Positions 37,272 to 47,114 of a stretch of 64,000 nucleotides of DNA are shown here, one piece after another. Each line of letters opens with the position of its first letter. Position 1 is the first letter of the stretch. Where the stretch lies: NCBI GenBank assembly GCA_027923505.1, contig BROI01000015.1, forward strand, positions 724,240 through 788,239, given 5' to 3'. A program made the position numbers and the translations under genes. The DNA comes from Mayamaea pseudoterrestris. Lineage: Eukaryota; Bacillariophyta; Bacillariophyceae; Sellaphorales; Sellaphoraceae. The notes beneath the pieces are model-generated. The model was not told the DNA's origin. It made no database searches and worked only from the letters and a program-made list of their open reading frames with translations.

Positions 37272-38591
37272 TTAGCCATGCATGAATCCGCCGACACACT
37301 TACTGAACGCCTTCTGCGTTTGCCCCTTCGTGAGGCAGTCTGCAAAGTTGTCCAATCCATCAATCTTGATAGGGTGGCAGATCCCTGCCGCTGACGCTTC
37401 TCGCGTTTTATGGTAAGCAATAGCAACATGCTTCTTCTTCAAGACGCTGCTGCTCAAGGTCGCGTTCTGAATAACGCCCATATTGTCACCACAAATGAAA
37501 CTGGCCGTCGACACCTTGACGCCGAGGCATCGAAGCATATAACGTACAGCAATGAGCTCCTCTACAGCTGTCTTCATCGCACAGAATTCGGCTCCGTATG
37601 TGGACGTCTCTATTGCCCCTTGACGCTTGCTCATATACATGACTGGCGTCCGCCCGACGACAATCAGCATCCCCGTTATGGACCGTCTTGTTAACTGATC
37701 GTGCGCATGATCAGAATCAACAAAGACTGTAATGAGCATCTCGTCTATAAGAGCTGGCGGAAGGCTCGCGTCAATCTCTTCGAACGCGTTAGCGTATTGC
37801 TCGGATAGCTCCTTGGTAAGATCCATCGCTCGCGAGTCTTCAGCGCCTGAATAAACTGGGTCTCTTGAATCAACGACGATCCTACGATTCGCTCGCTTCT
37901 TTAGATACCCAAATACTCGCAGCACTCGCTTGAGATGACCGTCCCTTGGAGCTGCAGTAAATCTCGAGAGGGAGGACGTGGCGTGAGCGACATCAATTCG
38001 TCCAATCGTAACGATCCAAACGAGCATTCCAATCAACATTTGATACTTTCGATGCTCATCATCATTAAGCATTGTACTCGTATCAATTTCGGGGTGGTCG
38101 CCTGTTTCAGTTGGATTCGTATACTTCTTGAGCATTCCAAACATGCGCTCGACCCGTTTGATTGCTTCCGTCAAGTACTTCTTGCAACCGATGCACCATC
38201 GTCCTTTCCGATCCTTCTTATAATCATTACCCAAGTAGTAATCGGGAGGGCCGATGGATTTGACTGAATAGACGAGTTGAATGGCCTCCATTATTGCCTC
38301 TGGATTCTTGCCGACCAACATGAAATCGTCGACGTGAGTGCAAACGTATTCATAATGGCTGCCGTCTTCTGCAAGACGGATCCAAACATCCTTATCATAT
38401 CCAGTAGGAACAAAGCCAAGGCCTCTGAGCGTATCGGCAAAGTGCGCGTGCCATCGTTTGCCCGAAGACGATAGCCCGTAAAGAGCCTTAACGATAATGA
38501 CCACCTTGCCTTCAAGCTCTGGTCCAAACTCTGGTCCTGCAATAGCGTATACTTTTTCGTTAGTAAAAGCGTTCCGCGTAAGCATTAGCAA
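37272..38591 (-). CDS. outer copia Pol: RT second half and RNase H
   Basis: 439 codons continuing RT after a one-base frame break near 38575. RT motifs: NAFTNEKVYAIAGPEFG, KALYGLSSSGKRWH, and the active-site THVDDFML. Connection: YYLGNDYK and MLIGMLVWIVTIGRID. RNase H: FVDSDHAHDQLTRRS, STYGAEFCAM, CGDNMGV, and the HVAIAYHKTRE end. It is typical of diatom-class copia elements. Protein sequence is well conserved apart from the break, so the lesion is young. The first ATG of this ORF is not a start; residues join to DVANAYA of the upstream piece. Confidence 0.85.
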   Translation of the reverse strand: MLMLTRNAFTNEKVYAIAGPEFGPELEGKVVIIVKALYGLSSSGKRWHAHFADTLRGLGFVPTGYDKDVWIRLAEDGSHYEYVCTHVDDFMLVGKNPEAIMEAIQLVYSVKSIGPPDYYLGNDYKKDRKGRWCIGCKKYLTEAIKRVERMFGMLKKYTNPTETGDHPEIDTSTMLNDDEHRKYQMLIGMLVWIVTIGRIDVAHATSSLSRFTAAPRDGHLKRVLRVFGYLKKRANRRIVVDSRDPVYSGAEDSRAMDLTKELSEQYANAFEEIDASLPPALIDEMLITVFVDSDHAHDQLTRRSITGMLIVVGRTPVMYMSKRQGAIETSTYGAEFCAMKTAVEELIAVRYMLRCLGVKVSTASFICGDNMGVIQNATLSSSVLKKKHVAIAYHKTREASAAGICHPIKIDGLDNFADCLTKGQTQKAFSKCVGGFMHG

Positions 38592-39593
38592 CGTCGCCGC
38601 AAACTTGTCGAAGATTCGCCTTGTGAGCGATGACGTGGAGAAGCTTCACGCTGATGCCTTTTACCGTCGACGAGTATACGTTATGATCCAAAGCATCAAT
38701 CAAATGGCCTCCAGCAACAAGCCTAGCTTTGCGCCGCATATCTTGTTTGACAGTAAAGATCATCATGAGCGTAGTCTTCTGATAGCAAGAGTCGGGTACG
38801 AAACCGGCGCCCTTGAAATCAAAGCACTCGAGCTCCGTCAACGATCCAACCTCGGCCTTGATAGCGTCTTGCCAATGTGTATCGCCGTTAGCTTCATCCA
38901 ATCGAATAGCCTCTCGAACGTTCTTGGGTACTTGAACGCCGTACTTGAACTCTGGTTTAGCCGTGTACGTCTTCTTCTTCTTTCGATTCTGAGTCCGTCG
39001 AACAGCGTAAACTTCGTCGTTGTCGTCCAGATGAAAGTCATATAGTCTCGTCACTCGCCTCACGGCTCGATTCAAGTCTCTAATAACCTTTGTAGCCCAC
39101 GAAAGCGTTCGATCGGTTGCTCTGGCTCGAGTTACGTTCTTGTCGAGGATGTACTGAGCCGTCATCCTTGGATAATCTTCCTTCATGTCACGAAGCTCTT
39201 CCCAGGATTTCTGCTCCGTATTCCAAACGACTTGCAGTCGCAGTCGCCCTTCAGTCCATTCATGACCAAGGATCGCTCGGAACACGCCAATGGATGGTTC
39301 GTTCTCGAGCGTGGAGGAATACGCGTTGTTAACTTCCTCCGCCATCTCGATTCCATCGTTCTCCAATGGATTGAAGCCTGGCAAAAGCTCCTCTCGAGAC
39401 CGGCTCCCATTGTTAGCAGTGCTTGGCGTTCGGTTCTCCTCGTCTTCCTCTTCGTCCGACTCGTTGACCGTCTCGACCTCCACGTTGCGGTGGCTGCCGA
39501 GTCTATCCGAGGCTTCTGTTGAATCCAAATGGTCTTCCGCTGACTCGAACCTTACTCGCTTGTTCTGATTGCCTGTAGTAGCTGCGTCCGCTG
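38560..39593 (-). CDS. outer copia Pol: linker and RT first half
   Basis: The frame is open from the nested LTR edge (39593) to a stop at 38560. It starts with an acidic, Ser-rich linker (NESDEEEDEENR), then a WE-type segment common between integrase and RT in these elements (VVWNTEQKSWEELRDM). RT begins NVREAIRLDEANGDTHWQDAIKAE and runs to KANLRQVCGDVANAYA. An extra G (GCGGAAC in place of GCGAAC) puts the end out of frame, giving ERFY and stop. Interrupted upstream by the nested element. Confidence 0.8.
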
Positions 39594-39847
39594 TGATAAG
39601 ATGTAATTCAATAGCACCAGTCCAATAGAAGGCGAGCAGCTAGTATAAAGGCGATCAACCCTCTACAACAAGCAACAAGCAAACAACAAACCAATTTTTA
39701 GTAGACTGACTTAAAAAACAAACCACTCGAGGCAAATCCTTGATCGTGGACTGTCTTGTTTGCCCGTTGACACCGTAGTCATTTAGTCATAGGCTTAAAT
39801 AATCATGTACACTGGTCACACACTTCAACTTCAATCATTCCCGTTTC
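39594..39847 (-). repeat. 3' LTR of nested element
   Basis: 254 bases identical to 45876-46129 by eye; on the minus strand (T)GAAACGGGAATG...CTTATCA. Here the preceding base is T, giving a canonical TG start. Confidence 0.88.
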
Positions 39848-39869
39848 AGAGTCCAGCCTTGTGCGACTC

Positions 39870-41945
39870 CATCATCCATCACAGTTTTGCCCCTCCAGAA
39901 AAGCATTGGCCAAATCATGGTCCAAACACAGGATGAGGAAGAAACTTGGTAAGCATATCACTTGGATTCTGCTTGCCTGAGATGTGCTTGAAATGCAGCA
40001 GTCCAGAGGCAATGGCTTTGCAAACCCTGTGATACACAAGTGCATTTTGTCACTTGGTAAGCAATGAATGAGGAAAATTGATGAAGTGACAGTGCTCTCA
40101 TTGTCTCAAAATATCCACGAGGGTCCATCCAATGGTGCACCCATCATACGCAGAGTGTACAGGAAATCCATAATTTGGTGGAGACAAACTTGGATCCATA
40201 TGTATGTGGCTGTTTCAATTGTGTTCTGCCTCTTGGAGCACCACTCACCTTTAGTCTGGTTCAGAAATTGCAGGTCACCCATAGTAGTGTGACCCGTAGT
40301 GTAATCATGGTACAGGTTGGCATCTTCAAAAGTTGTCAGACAGATGAATTTGCCCTTAGCATGGACATGTTCCATGGCTCTCATCAGCGCTGTCTCCATA
40401 GACAGTCTTGTTCCACTCCACTGGCTCAGGCACATCATGGTAAAGAATGCCTAAGCATTACCTAACAGCATCATCTGGGTACCGAGCACAGTAGCCCACA
40501 ATCCGCTTCAAACGCTTGAGATGGCCATACTGCAGTGCAACTTTAAAGCGACCCATAGTCATCACAGCACAGTGAATATTATGACTACCTAAGCTTACCA
40601 CCCACTGTAGAGCCCCAATCAAAAACTGATACATCCAAATACCCTTTGTATCCAATTCATTGGTCATACCAAGCGCAGGATGGTTGGAATTGTCTATGGG
40701 GGTGATATCCTTGGCTTTACCTTCTGCCAAACATGCTATCTCAGAAGGACTCTTACACCTTTAGTGCAGCGTCCAAATTCTTGTTCTTGAGCAGCCGACC
40801 AATGTAAGTCTTGGCACCCATACACAGCGTTCCATCAGGATTGTGGCAGATGTCTGCACCCAAAGATAGGAAATCATACCCACACCTTACAATTTGTAGT
40901 TGTACTTGGACTTGAGCTCATCGGTAAAGGCCTTGGGATCCTTCATCACCAAATCATTGACAAAGACACACAGACACTCTCATAATGCGTCAAGCAGTCC
41001 TTGATCCAAATGTCGGCATCTGTGAAACACTGTGTAAAGCCCATATTTTACACAAAGTGTCAGCAAAATGTTCACAGTCAAGCCAGCACACACCGGAGGT
41101 CCACAATCCACACAGAGCCTTGTAGATAACCAGAGTGTGGCCTCCAAGCTCTCCAGATTCAGGATCAGCAACAATGCGGACCTTCTCCTTGGTGACTGCC
41201 TCCAATAGGCAATGCCATCATCAGTGCCCCAGAAATCCAAGCCACTTAATTTGGCAAATCCTTGGGAGGTTTATCATATGACCACCTGCAACAAGCCAAG
41301 CCTTGTGCCTCAAATCATGCTTGCAATTAAAAATTAAATGCACATTGATGCGCATTCAACTTGCATCCATGTGCCCCATGACCCTTGTCTTGGAAAGTAT
41401 TGCACTCATTCAATTGATCCATCTTAATCTAGATGGCTTCTACCCAGAGCGTATTGCCATTGGCAGAGTCAAGACACCAAACTTGAATTGGTCTCCATGA
41501 TTTGCTGATTGCTTGTGAGCAGCCTTGAGCATCCCTTTGAAATTGTTCTTGTGGCACGTATACATCTCTAACCATTTCCAACCAGGCTTAGAGAGCAGTC
41601 CATTGGCCTGTTCATAAGCAGCGAGTGTGATCAAATCATACTTAATCATCATGGCGAGAGGCTCCCATGTGTGCTGGCCACTCATCCATTGCACTAAGAC
41701 ATTGTAGTTAGACCCCTTGTAGTCAGCATCACAATGCATCAACAGTCTGGCATGCCCTTCAATTGAATTAAATGGTTAGTGCATGGGTTGATCAAGTCAG
41801 ATAGCTCATTGTAGGTGATGCTATGAGAACTTGAGGTGTTTGTGAGCAGCAGCATTGCAATCGTTGATTTGCTTCACAATGGTGTAGTGCATACACTGCC
41901 ATCCATCTCATCCAACAATACTGTGCATCCACGTAACTCATCTGG
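39870..41945 (-). pseudogene. decayed RT-RNase H half of the nested element
   Basis: Recognisable in pieces in all three frames: YTIVKQINDCN and YNELSDLINP (about 41890-41770), NVLVQWMSGQHTWEPL (41700), VIYKALCGLWTSG (41120), an RT connection piece MYQFLIGALQWVVSLGSH (40640), an RNase H piece RLSMETALMRAMEHVH (40390), and the C-terminal FKHISGKQNPSDMLTK (39950). Stops and frameshifts are frequent. CpG is rare: four in 40141-40500, against five in the single line 43621-43680 of the intact half. Looks far older than the Gag-integrase half joined to it. Confidence 0.75.
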
Positions 41946-44900
41946 TGAGAAGAATGGAACATGGTTGGTACCTGAACCTAAATTGAGTCCAGCAAGCTCA
42001 GCGCCAGACTCAAGGTTGAATGAGGATCCCCCATTGCTTGGTGCTCCACTTGGCGCTTCGATTGGATCCTCCTCGTCGACAGTCTCAACGACCACCGCTG
42101 GACGCGACTCCTCCCCCTCAGGGACTGACTGTGCTTCCGCGCGCAGGTTGCGCTCCCCAGGCGTGAATGGGCGCACATTGGAACGTGCCACAGCCTTACC
42201 AGTCTTGTCGCTCAATATCCAGTAGGTCAAGGCGTCACCCTTGTTCTCGGCGATACCAACCCATCGGCCAGTACCTTCATTGGACTCAGGAAAGCTAGCC
42301 GACTCGCTGGCATCCAGTTCATAGTACACTCGTTCCCACCAATGAAATTGCAAGTAGGCGGAAATATCAGGCTTGACATTGAAGGCAGCCTGCAAAGGCG
42401 TGCGCCAACCGAGGGACTCCGTCGCCAAATGGTTGAACAAACCGACAATGAACAAGGCACACAAGAGCCAAGAGCCAGGCGGCGATCCAGTGCGGTTCAT
42501 AGCACCTTCAACGGCAACTTTGACCTCCTGGATGCGGCGCTCGGCAGGATTCTGATTCTGATAACCAGGCTCACTCTGTTGATCCTTGATGTTGTACATG
42601 CGAAGAATCGTTTCAACTTGCTTGCCCAACTGCACGCGAGAATTGTCGCTCATCAGAACATTGGGCGCACCGACCTCACGGATGAAGTCCTCCAAGGTTT
42701 GCGGCATCTCAAACTCGTGACGCATCGGGTAGGCCTTGGTGAGCAGGGTGGACTTGCCCACATAGAGCTGGATCATGCGTGATCCCCCATGACCGGTAAT
42801 GCCATCATCAAAAGCGGCATGCTCGGAGAAGAACGGGTCGGTAGCAAAGGTGTCATCGACACGGCGGCAATTCGCTCCAGGGAAGCGAGTCTTCTTGTGG
42901 TGGCGGAACGGGACGTGAGCCGACGCGCGCCAGAAGGCCGTCGTGTTTTGCAAGGTCATCTTGACACGGTTCAAGGGCGTCCAACCAAGGTATGGCCGGA
43001 GCGCAGCATAGTCTGGCTGACGAGGCTGGATGTTGCGGGCATTGGCCTGTCGAGAGCAAGAAGTTGACTGCGACGCAACAAACATGAGACGTTCAACAGC
43101 AGTCATATGCTCGCGATACACGACATTACCATAGTCGTCGCATCGAGCATCCACAAAACCAAGGTCTTCATCTCGCACTGGAAGCTCCTCAATCGCATCG
43201 TCAGTCCATTCATTGTCAATGGAAGTTGGAGTCCAAGCTTGGTCCGCCGTGAAATCAACATGAGGAAGCGAAGCAATCTCCTCATCCGTCGGAGGACGCA
43301 TATCCATATGCGGCAAGCCATCGCGAATAGCTAACGGAATAGTCTTGCCACAAGCCGTAACAATGCACTGACGGCCGCCATGCAAGCGCGGCAAGTCGTC
43401 AACCGTATGGCCGAAGGAACGGAGCTGCGCCGGTGAATGAATCGACTCAGCGCCGTCATACAAGGCATACTGATGGAAGAAGCCGACAATGGCGCCACAC
43501 CGGGTCTTGATGTAGGCCGCTCCCGTTCCAATCTGTAAACCATCCACAGACATGTCATTGAGGCCAGTGACATTGCAAAGCGCGTCAGTCGTCGACATTA
43601 TGCGCATATCACTGCCGGCGAGGCCACCATTGGCTCCGCCATCAACCAGCGCTCCATTGCTGGCGGTGTGTCCACGGGCGTGTTGGACACGGTACTGAAT
43701 GGCACGGCAAGCACGGTAAGTGCGGCCATCACTGCCAAGGAAAGACTGAACTGAGGCACCCGAGCTTGGGTTGCGCTGCTGAGCAGTCTGTGCCAGGAAT
43801 TCTCGCATAAAAGTGCCAGGCTGGGGAGGAGGAGTGGCGCCAGGGGCGACAGAGCCTCCGTCATTGGGAAACAACACAACTCCAGGGACTTGACTGCTAG
43901 CTGGAGCAGGAGCAGGAGCAGGAGTAGACGCCGGAGGAGCGGCTTGACCACCGCCACCTTGACGCGCTGCATTGGCTTGGCGTTGCCGAGGCGGCGGGCG
44001 CGGGATCCGACTGCGTGCCTCCATCACTTGGGTGAGCTCCCCAGAATCTCGCAACGCGTTGTACCGGTCCTGTGACAAGAAGGACCAGGGTTGCTGCAAC
44101 AGTTGAGCCAGAGTCATACTGTCGCCAGGATTGGGACGGTTGGCGTCGCCACCGCGTCCCCCATTGCCGCGGCCTCCATTGCCACGGCCTCCACCACCAC
44201 CGCGACCAGCTCCACCGTCACGGCCTCCACCTCGCCCTCCACTGGATTGCTTGGCGGAATTGGCACTTCTTTTAGCATTAGACTTGGTCTTCTCGTTGAC
44301 TTGATCCATTTCCAAGGCTTGGCGACACAAATGATTGTACAAATGGTCATAGTCGGAACCGTCGTCAGGGCTTGGCTCACCGCCGGCGAGAGACGCACGG
44401 TAGGCGGCAAAAGAATCAAACTGATTAACGGACGCCTTCATCTCGACATTGGCTTGCACCGCAGAGCGAAGCCATTGATAGCGCTTGGACTTGGTTACAC
44501 TTGCCGGACGGAACTCCTCGAGCTGCTGAGTCAATTCATATTGATAGACAATGAACTTGTAGGCTCCTTTAGACCAGCTCGCGTCGAACTTGAGCGTATT
44601 CAACTTGAGCTCCAGTTCATCGGCACGTAGGTTGCCGGCAGTGCCACTGCCGAACTGCAATGCAAGATCCTTGAAGACTGCCTGAGCGTCGAGGGTCTTG
44701 CCATGTTTTGTCAATATACTGTTGGCGCCAGGAACCTTGAGAATGTGACGGAAGGCGGTGTACATGAAGATGTTCATATCCTCGAACTCGGCCTTGTCTC
44801 GGTCCGTTGACGGCTTGTAGGAAGCATCCAACACTTTGCTGCAGCCATGGAGGCGAGCGAGAGTGTGGACTCCTTGGCTCCAATTGTACCAATGAGCGGG

Positions 44901-45461
44901 GTTGCTAAACTCTTTGTAATCCTTGTGGTCGCGTTTCGACTTGCCAATGTTGAATCGAGTCGACTGGGCTTCAGTATCATTGGCGGCGACACTAGCGGCG
45001 GCTGTATTGCCCGAGGCGACGGCCTCAGCGAACTTTGCAGCGGCCTCCGCGGAACTCTTGGCGGATTCCACAGCAGCCAAATTGGCGGCGGCGACTTGCT
45101 CCTTCTCGGCAATCACGGCCGCACTTTCGGCAAGGAACAGACTCTCTTGGAACTCGGCAAACATGTCGGGTGACAACTCCAGCCAAGTCTCGAACGTCGG
45201 GTTGGCTCGACTGGCGTACCAGGCCTTACAATCTTCGACGGTCGTCCGCTCAGACTCAACAAGAAACATTGCTTCATCATCGTCGGGCACTCGATACTCC
45301 GATGACAGGACTTCCTTGGACATTCGAAGCATGAGGACGGGCGTTGTAATTCGCCAGCTTGCAAATGCTGCAGCATAACAAGGCGCTGCAAGCACTGTGG
45401 CGAACAAATGGTCCATGACTTGCTTATCCTTGGCGGCGCGAGTCGTCATGGTCGTCGACAT
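41874..45461 (-). CDS. nested copia Gag-protease-integrase ORF with RGG-box Gag
   Basis: 1,195 residues from the ATG at 45461 (MSTTMTTRAAKD), intact. Gag: a helical, Ala-rich N-terminus, a capsid-like region (YNWSQGVHTLARLHGCSK, KLNTLKFDASWSKGAYKF), then an RGG box (GGRGGGRDGGAGRGGGGG, encoded about 44130-44260) where other elements have a zinc knuckle. The protease has the motif LVDGGANGGLAGSDM near residue 604. The integrase has D in DTFATDPFFS, D in VLMSDNSRVQ and E in NPAERRIQEVK; no clear HHCC zinc site was seen. After SPDELRGCTVLLDEMDG the frame runs into the decayed half and stops. Confidence 0.85.
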   Translation of the reverse strand: MSTTMTTRAAKDKQVMDHLFATVLAAPCYAAAFASWRITTPVLMLRMSKEVLSSEYRVPDDDEAMFLVESERTTVEDCKAWYASRANPTFETWLELSPDMFAEFQESLFLAESAAVIAEKEQVAAANLAAVESAKSSAEAAAKFAEAVASGNTAAASVAANDTEAQSTRFNIGKSKRDHKDYKEFSNPAHWYNWSQGVHTLARLHGCSKVLDASYKPSTDRDKAEFEDMNIFMYTAFRHILKVPGANSILTKHGKTLDAQAVFKDLALQFGSGTAGNLRADELELKLNTLKFDASWSKGAYKFIVYQYELTQQLEEFRPASVTKSKRYQWLRSAVQANVEMKASVNQFDSFAAYRASLAGGEPSPDDGSDYDHLYNHLCRQALEMDQVNEKTKSNAKRSANSAKQSSGGRGGGRDGGAGRGGGGGRGNGGRGNGGRGGDANRPNPGDSMTLAQLLQQPWSFLSQDRYNALRDSGELTQVMEARSRIPRPPPRQRQANAARQGGGGQAAPPASTPAPAPAPASSQVPGVVLFPNDGGSVAPGATPPPQPGTFMREFLAQTAQQRNPSSGASVQSFLGSDGRTYRACRAIQYRVQHARGHTASNGALVDGGANGGLAGSDMRIMSTTDALCNVTGLNDMSVDGLQIGTGAAYIKTRCGAIVGFFHQYALYDGAESIHSPAQLRSFGHTVDDLPRLHGGRQCIVTACGKTIPLAIRDGLPHMDMRPPTDEEIASLPHVDFTADQAWTPTSIDNEWTDDAIEELPVRDEDLGFVDARCDDYGNVVYREHMTAVERLMFVASQSTSCSRQANARNIQPRQPDYAALRPYLGWTPLNRVKMTLQNTTAFWRASAHVPFRHHKKTRFPGANCRRVDDTFATDPFFSEHAAFDDGITGHGGSRMIQLYVGKSTLLTKAYPMRHEFEMPQTLEDFIREVGAPNVLMSDNSRVQLGKQVETILRMYNIKDQQSEPGYQNQNPAERRIQEVKVAVEGAMNRTGSPPGSWLLCALFIVGLFNHLATESLGWRTPLQAAFNVKPDISAYLQFHWWERVYYELDASESASFPESNEGTGRWVGIAENKGDALTYWILSDKTGKAVARSNVRPFTPGERNLRAEAQSVPEGEESRPAVVVETVDEEDPIEAPSGAPSNGGSSFNLESGAELAGLNLGSGTNHVPFFSPDELRGCTVLLDEMDGSVCTTPL

Positions 45462-45856
45462 TCTTGTCAATCAATCAATCAATCAATCACTTGGATGAAT
45501 ACCTCGCTTGCGGCGCGAGTCGTTCCAGGAACAATGGCAATGGCAGACGAGACGCGGCAAGCAGTCGGTCGGCAGGAGACTCCTTTTGAAGAACTGTTTA
45601 TAACTTGACACCGAGTATTCGAACGGCGGCAGGCGACAGCAGGATGGTCTCTCGAGTGCTAAAGGCCAGTAAATCGAATGAGATAGACTGGTTGAGTAGC
45701 ACCGTTCAATTAATCAAACAAAGATTCAATTGAACAAAGGCAAAGGCAAAGGCAATGGCAAAGGCACAAACGAGGAGGATTCGTCAATCCGTTTCGTCGT
45801 CCAAAAAAGCAATCAAAACAAGCCAAACAAACCACCACACTCGAGGTTTAAGGCAA

Positions 45857-45875
45857 GATCACAAGACTGTTAATC
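45857..45875 (-). other. primer-binding site, tRNA-Asn 5' half
   Basis: The plus strand next to the 5' LTR reads ACAAGACTGTTAATC: the 3' part of a tRNA half with anticodon loop CU-GUU-AA and stem bases A31-U39 and G30-C40 paired. The element RNA (minus strand) is complementary. The match ends at nucleotide 40 exactly where the LTR begins, as for Drosophila copia, which is primed by a cleaved tRNA half. Confidence 0.65.
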
Positions 45876-46129
45876 TGATAAGATGTAATTCAATAGCACC
45901 AGTCCAATAGAAGGCGAGCAGCTAGTATAAAGGCGATCAACCCTCTACAACAAGCAACAAGCAAACAACAAACCAATTTTTAGTAGACTGACTTAAAAAA
46001 CAAACCACTCGAGGCAAATCCTTGATCGTGGACTGTCTTGTTTGCCCGTTGACACCGTAGTCATTTAGTCATAGGCTTAAATAATCATGTACACTGGTCA
46101 CACACTTCAACTTCAATCATTCCCGTTTC
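45876..46129 (-). repeat. 5' LTR of nested element
   Basis: 254 bases identical to 39594-39847 by eye. The outermost base expected to be T on the minus strand is C here (46130 is G on the plus strand). Confidence 0.88.
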
Positions 46130-46194
46130 GAACATGGTATTCAATAACGATCCATGTCGCATAAGACGCAGGCTCTCCATTCGCCTACATCGCG

Positions 46195-47109
46195 TCACGC
46201 TGCCCCCTGCTCCTCTGGAAGGACGCCCCGTCGAAACTGAGGAGCACTTGCAACGCAGTCTTCATTATCTCCATGGTCGTCGTCAATTGATTCCACGCTC
46301 GAGTCGCTGTCAGAACCGGAGCGATCACGCTGAGCGTTGGTGTCGTTCCGCGACCGTTTGCGACGGTTTTGGCGTCGACGTTTTCTGCTCCTAGCAGACC
46401 CTCCTCCATCAAGCTGTCGTTCGAGTAAAAGATCAGTTTCTTTTATAGCAATTAAACTACAAACTTCCTCATCGTCGCGGCGTGGTTGGACCACGTTTCG
46501 AATGAGCTCGCGCCCCTTCTCCCAGACGCCTTCCGGGGTCGTCCAGATGCGATACGTAAACGCGTCGCCGTGATCCCAAGCAATCCCTACAAAACGTCCT
46601 GGAAGAAAGTTCTTGTGAGGAAAGCTTGCAGTCGGTTCATAGTACCAGACTGGTTGCCAGAAACTGAAGCGAAAGACTGATATATCGGGAGTCATCCCAT
46701 ACATCCTTTCGTGTGGCGTGCGCCATTCGAGTTCCTTGCGCGCCGTGAAATTGAGGCAGTCGATAACAAAGAGCAAACAGTAGCACCAGAATACAAGAGG
46801 AGCTTGTGCCGCGCGCAGTACAAGTATGACTCGCTTCTTGACAAGATGGACTGCTCCTTCAGCTTGATTCTGCTGCTGGTTGTGAGGTACCGTATTTTTT
46901 TGTCGAACCGCAAGGTTGCGACTGGTCGCTGTCCACTTCTTTCCAATCTGCGTTTGAGCATTATCAGTGATAAGAACGTTAGGAGCGCCAATGTACCTTA
47001 TAAAATCCTGATAGGCGCCATGCGATTCAGATTCCTTGCGCATGCAACGCGCAAACAGAAACTTGCTTGTCACAGCGACAAAGATTTGGACACACATGTA
47101 ACCTCGAAT
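46195..47109 (-). CDS. outer copia integrase core
   Basis: About 300 codons, continuing the Gag-protease ORF after a -1 frame change near 47105 (residues KSIRGYMCVQIFV read in this frame). Catalytic residues: D in RTDSDTFFS (encoded at the end of the upstream ORF), D in VLITDNAQTQIG, E in NQQQNQAEGAV. Target-binding part: EWRTPHERMYGMTPDISVFR, FLPGRFVGIAWDHGDAFTY. A basic Arg-rich tail then an acidic one end at TGA 46195, only 65 bases before the nested LTR. The stop separates it from RT and is probably a lesion. Confidence 0.8.
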   Translation of the reverse strand: MRGYMCVQIFVAVTSKFLFARCMRKESESHGAYQDFIRYIGAPNVLITDNAQTQIGKKWTATSRNLAVRQKNTVPHNQQQNQAEGAVHLVKKRVILVLRAAQAPLVFWCYCLLFVIDCLNFTARKELEWRTPHERMYGMTPDISVFRFSFWQPVWYYEPTASFPHKNFLPGRFVGIAWDHGDAFTYRIWTTPEGVWEKGRELIRNVVQPRRDDEEVCSLIAIKETDLLLERQLDGGGSARSRKRRRQNRRKRSRNDTNAQRDRSGSDSDSSVESIDDDHGDNEDCVASAPQFRRGVLPEEQGAA

Positions 47110-47114
47110 GGATT

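Larger units (their letters stand above)
39594..46129 (-). mobile_element. nested copia retrotransposon, chimeric-looking
   Basis: LTRs 39594-39847 and 45876-46129 (254 bases, identical by eye), inserted in the pol of the outer element. On the minus strand: 5' LTR, tRNA-Asn-half primer site, an intact Gag-protease-integrase ORF (45461-41874), then a decayed, CpG-poor RT/RNase H remnant, then the 3' LTR. No target-site duplication is seen (left flank CGCTG, right flank GAACA), and the base next to the 5' LTR start is C where TG is expected. No polypurine tract precedes the 3' LTR. Confidence 0.85.

Noticed and set aside
42342-44630. Plus-strand ORFs of 100-180 codons opposite the nested Gag-integrase
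   Set aside because: Shadows of the intact minus-strand ORF, with no recognisable content.
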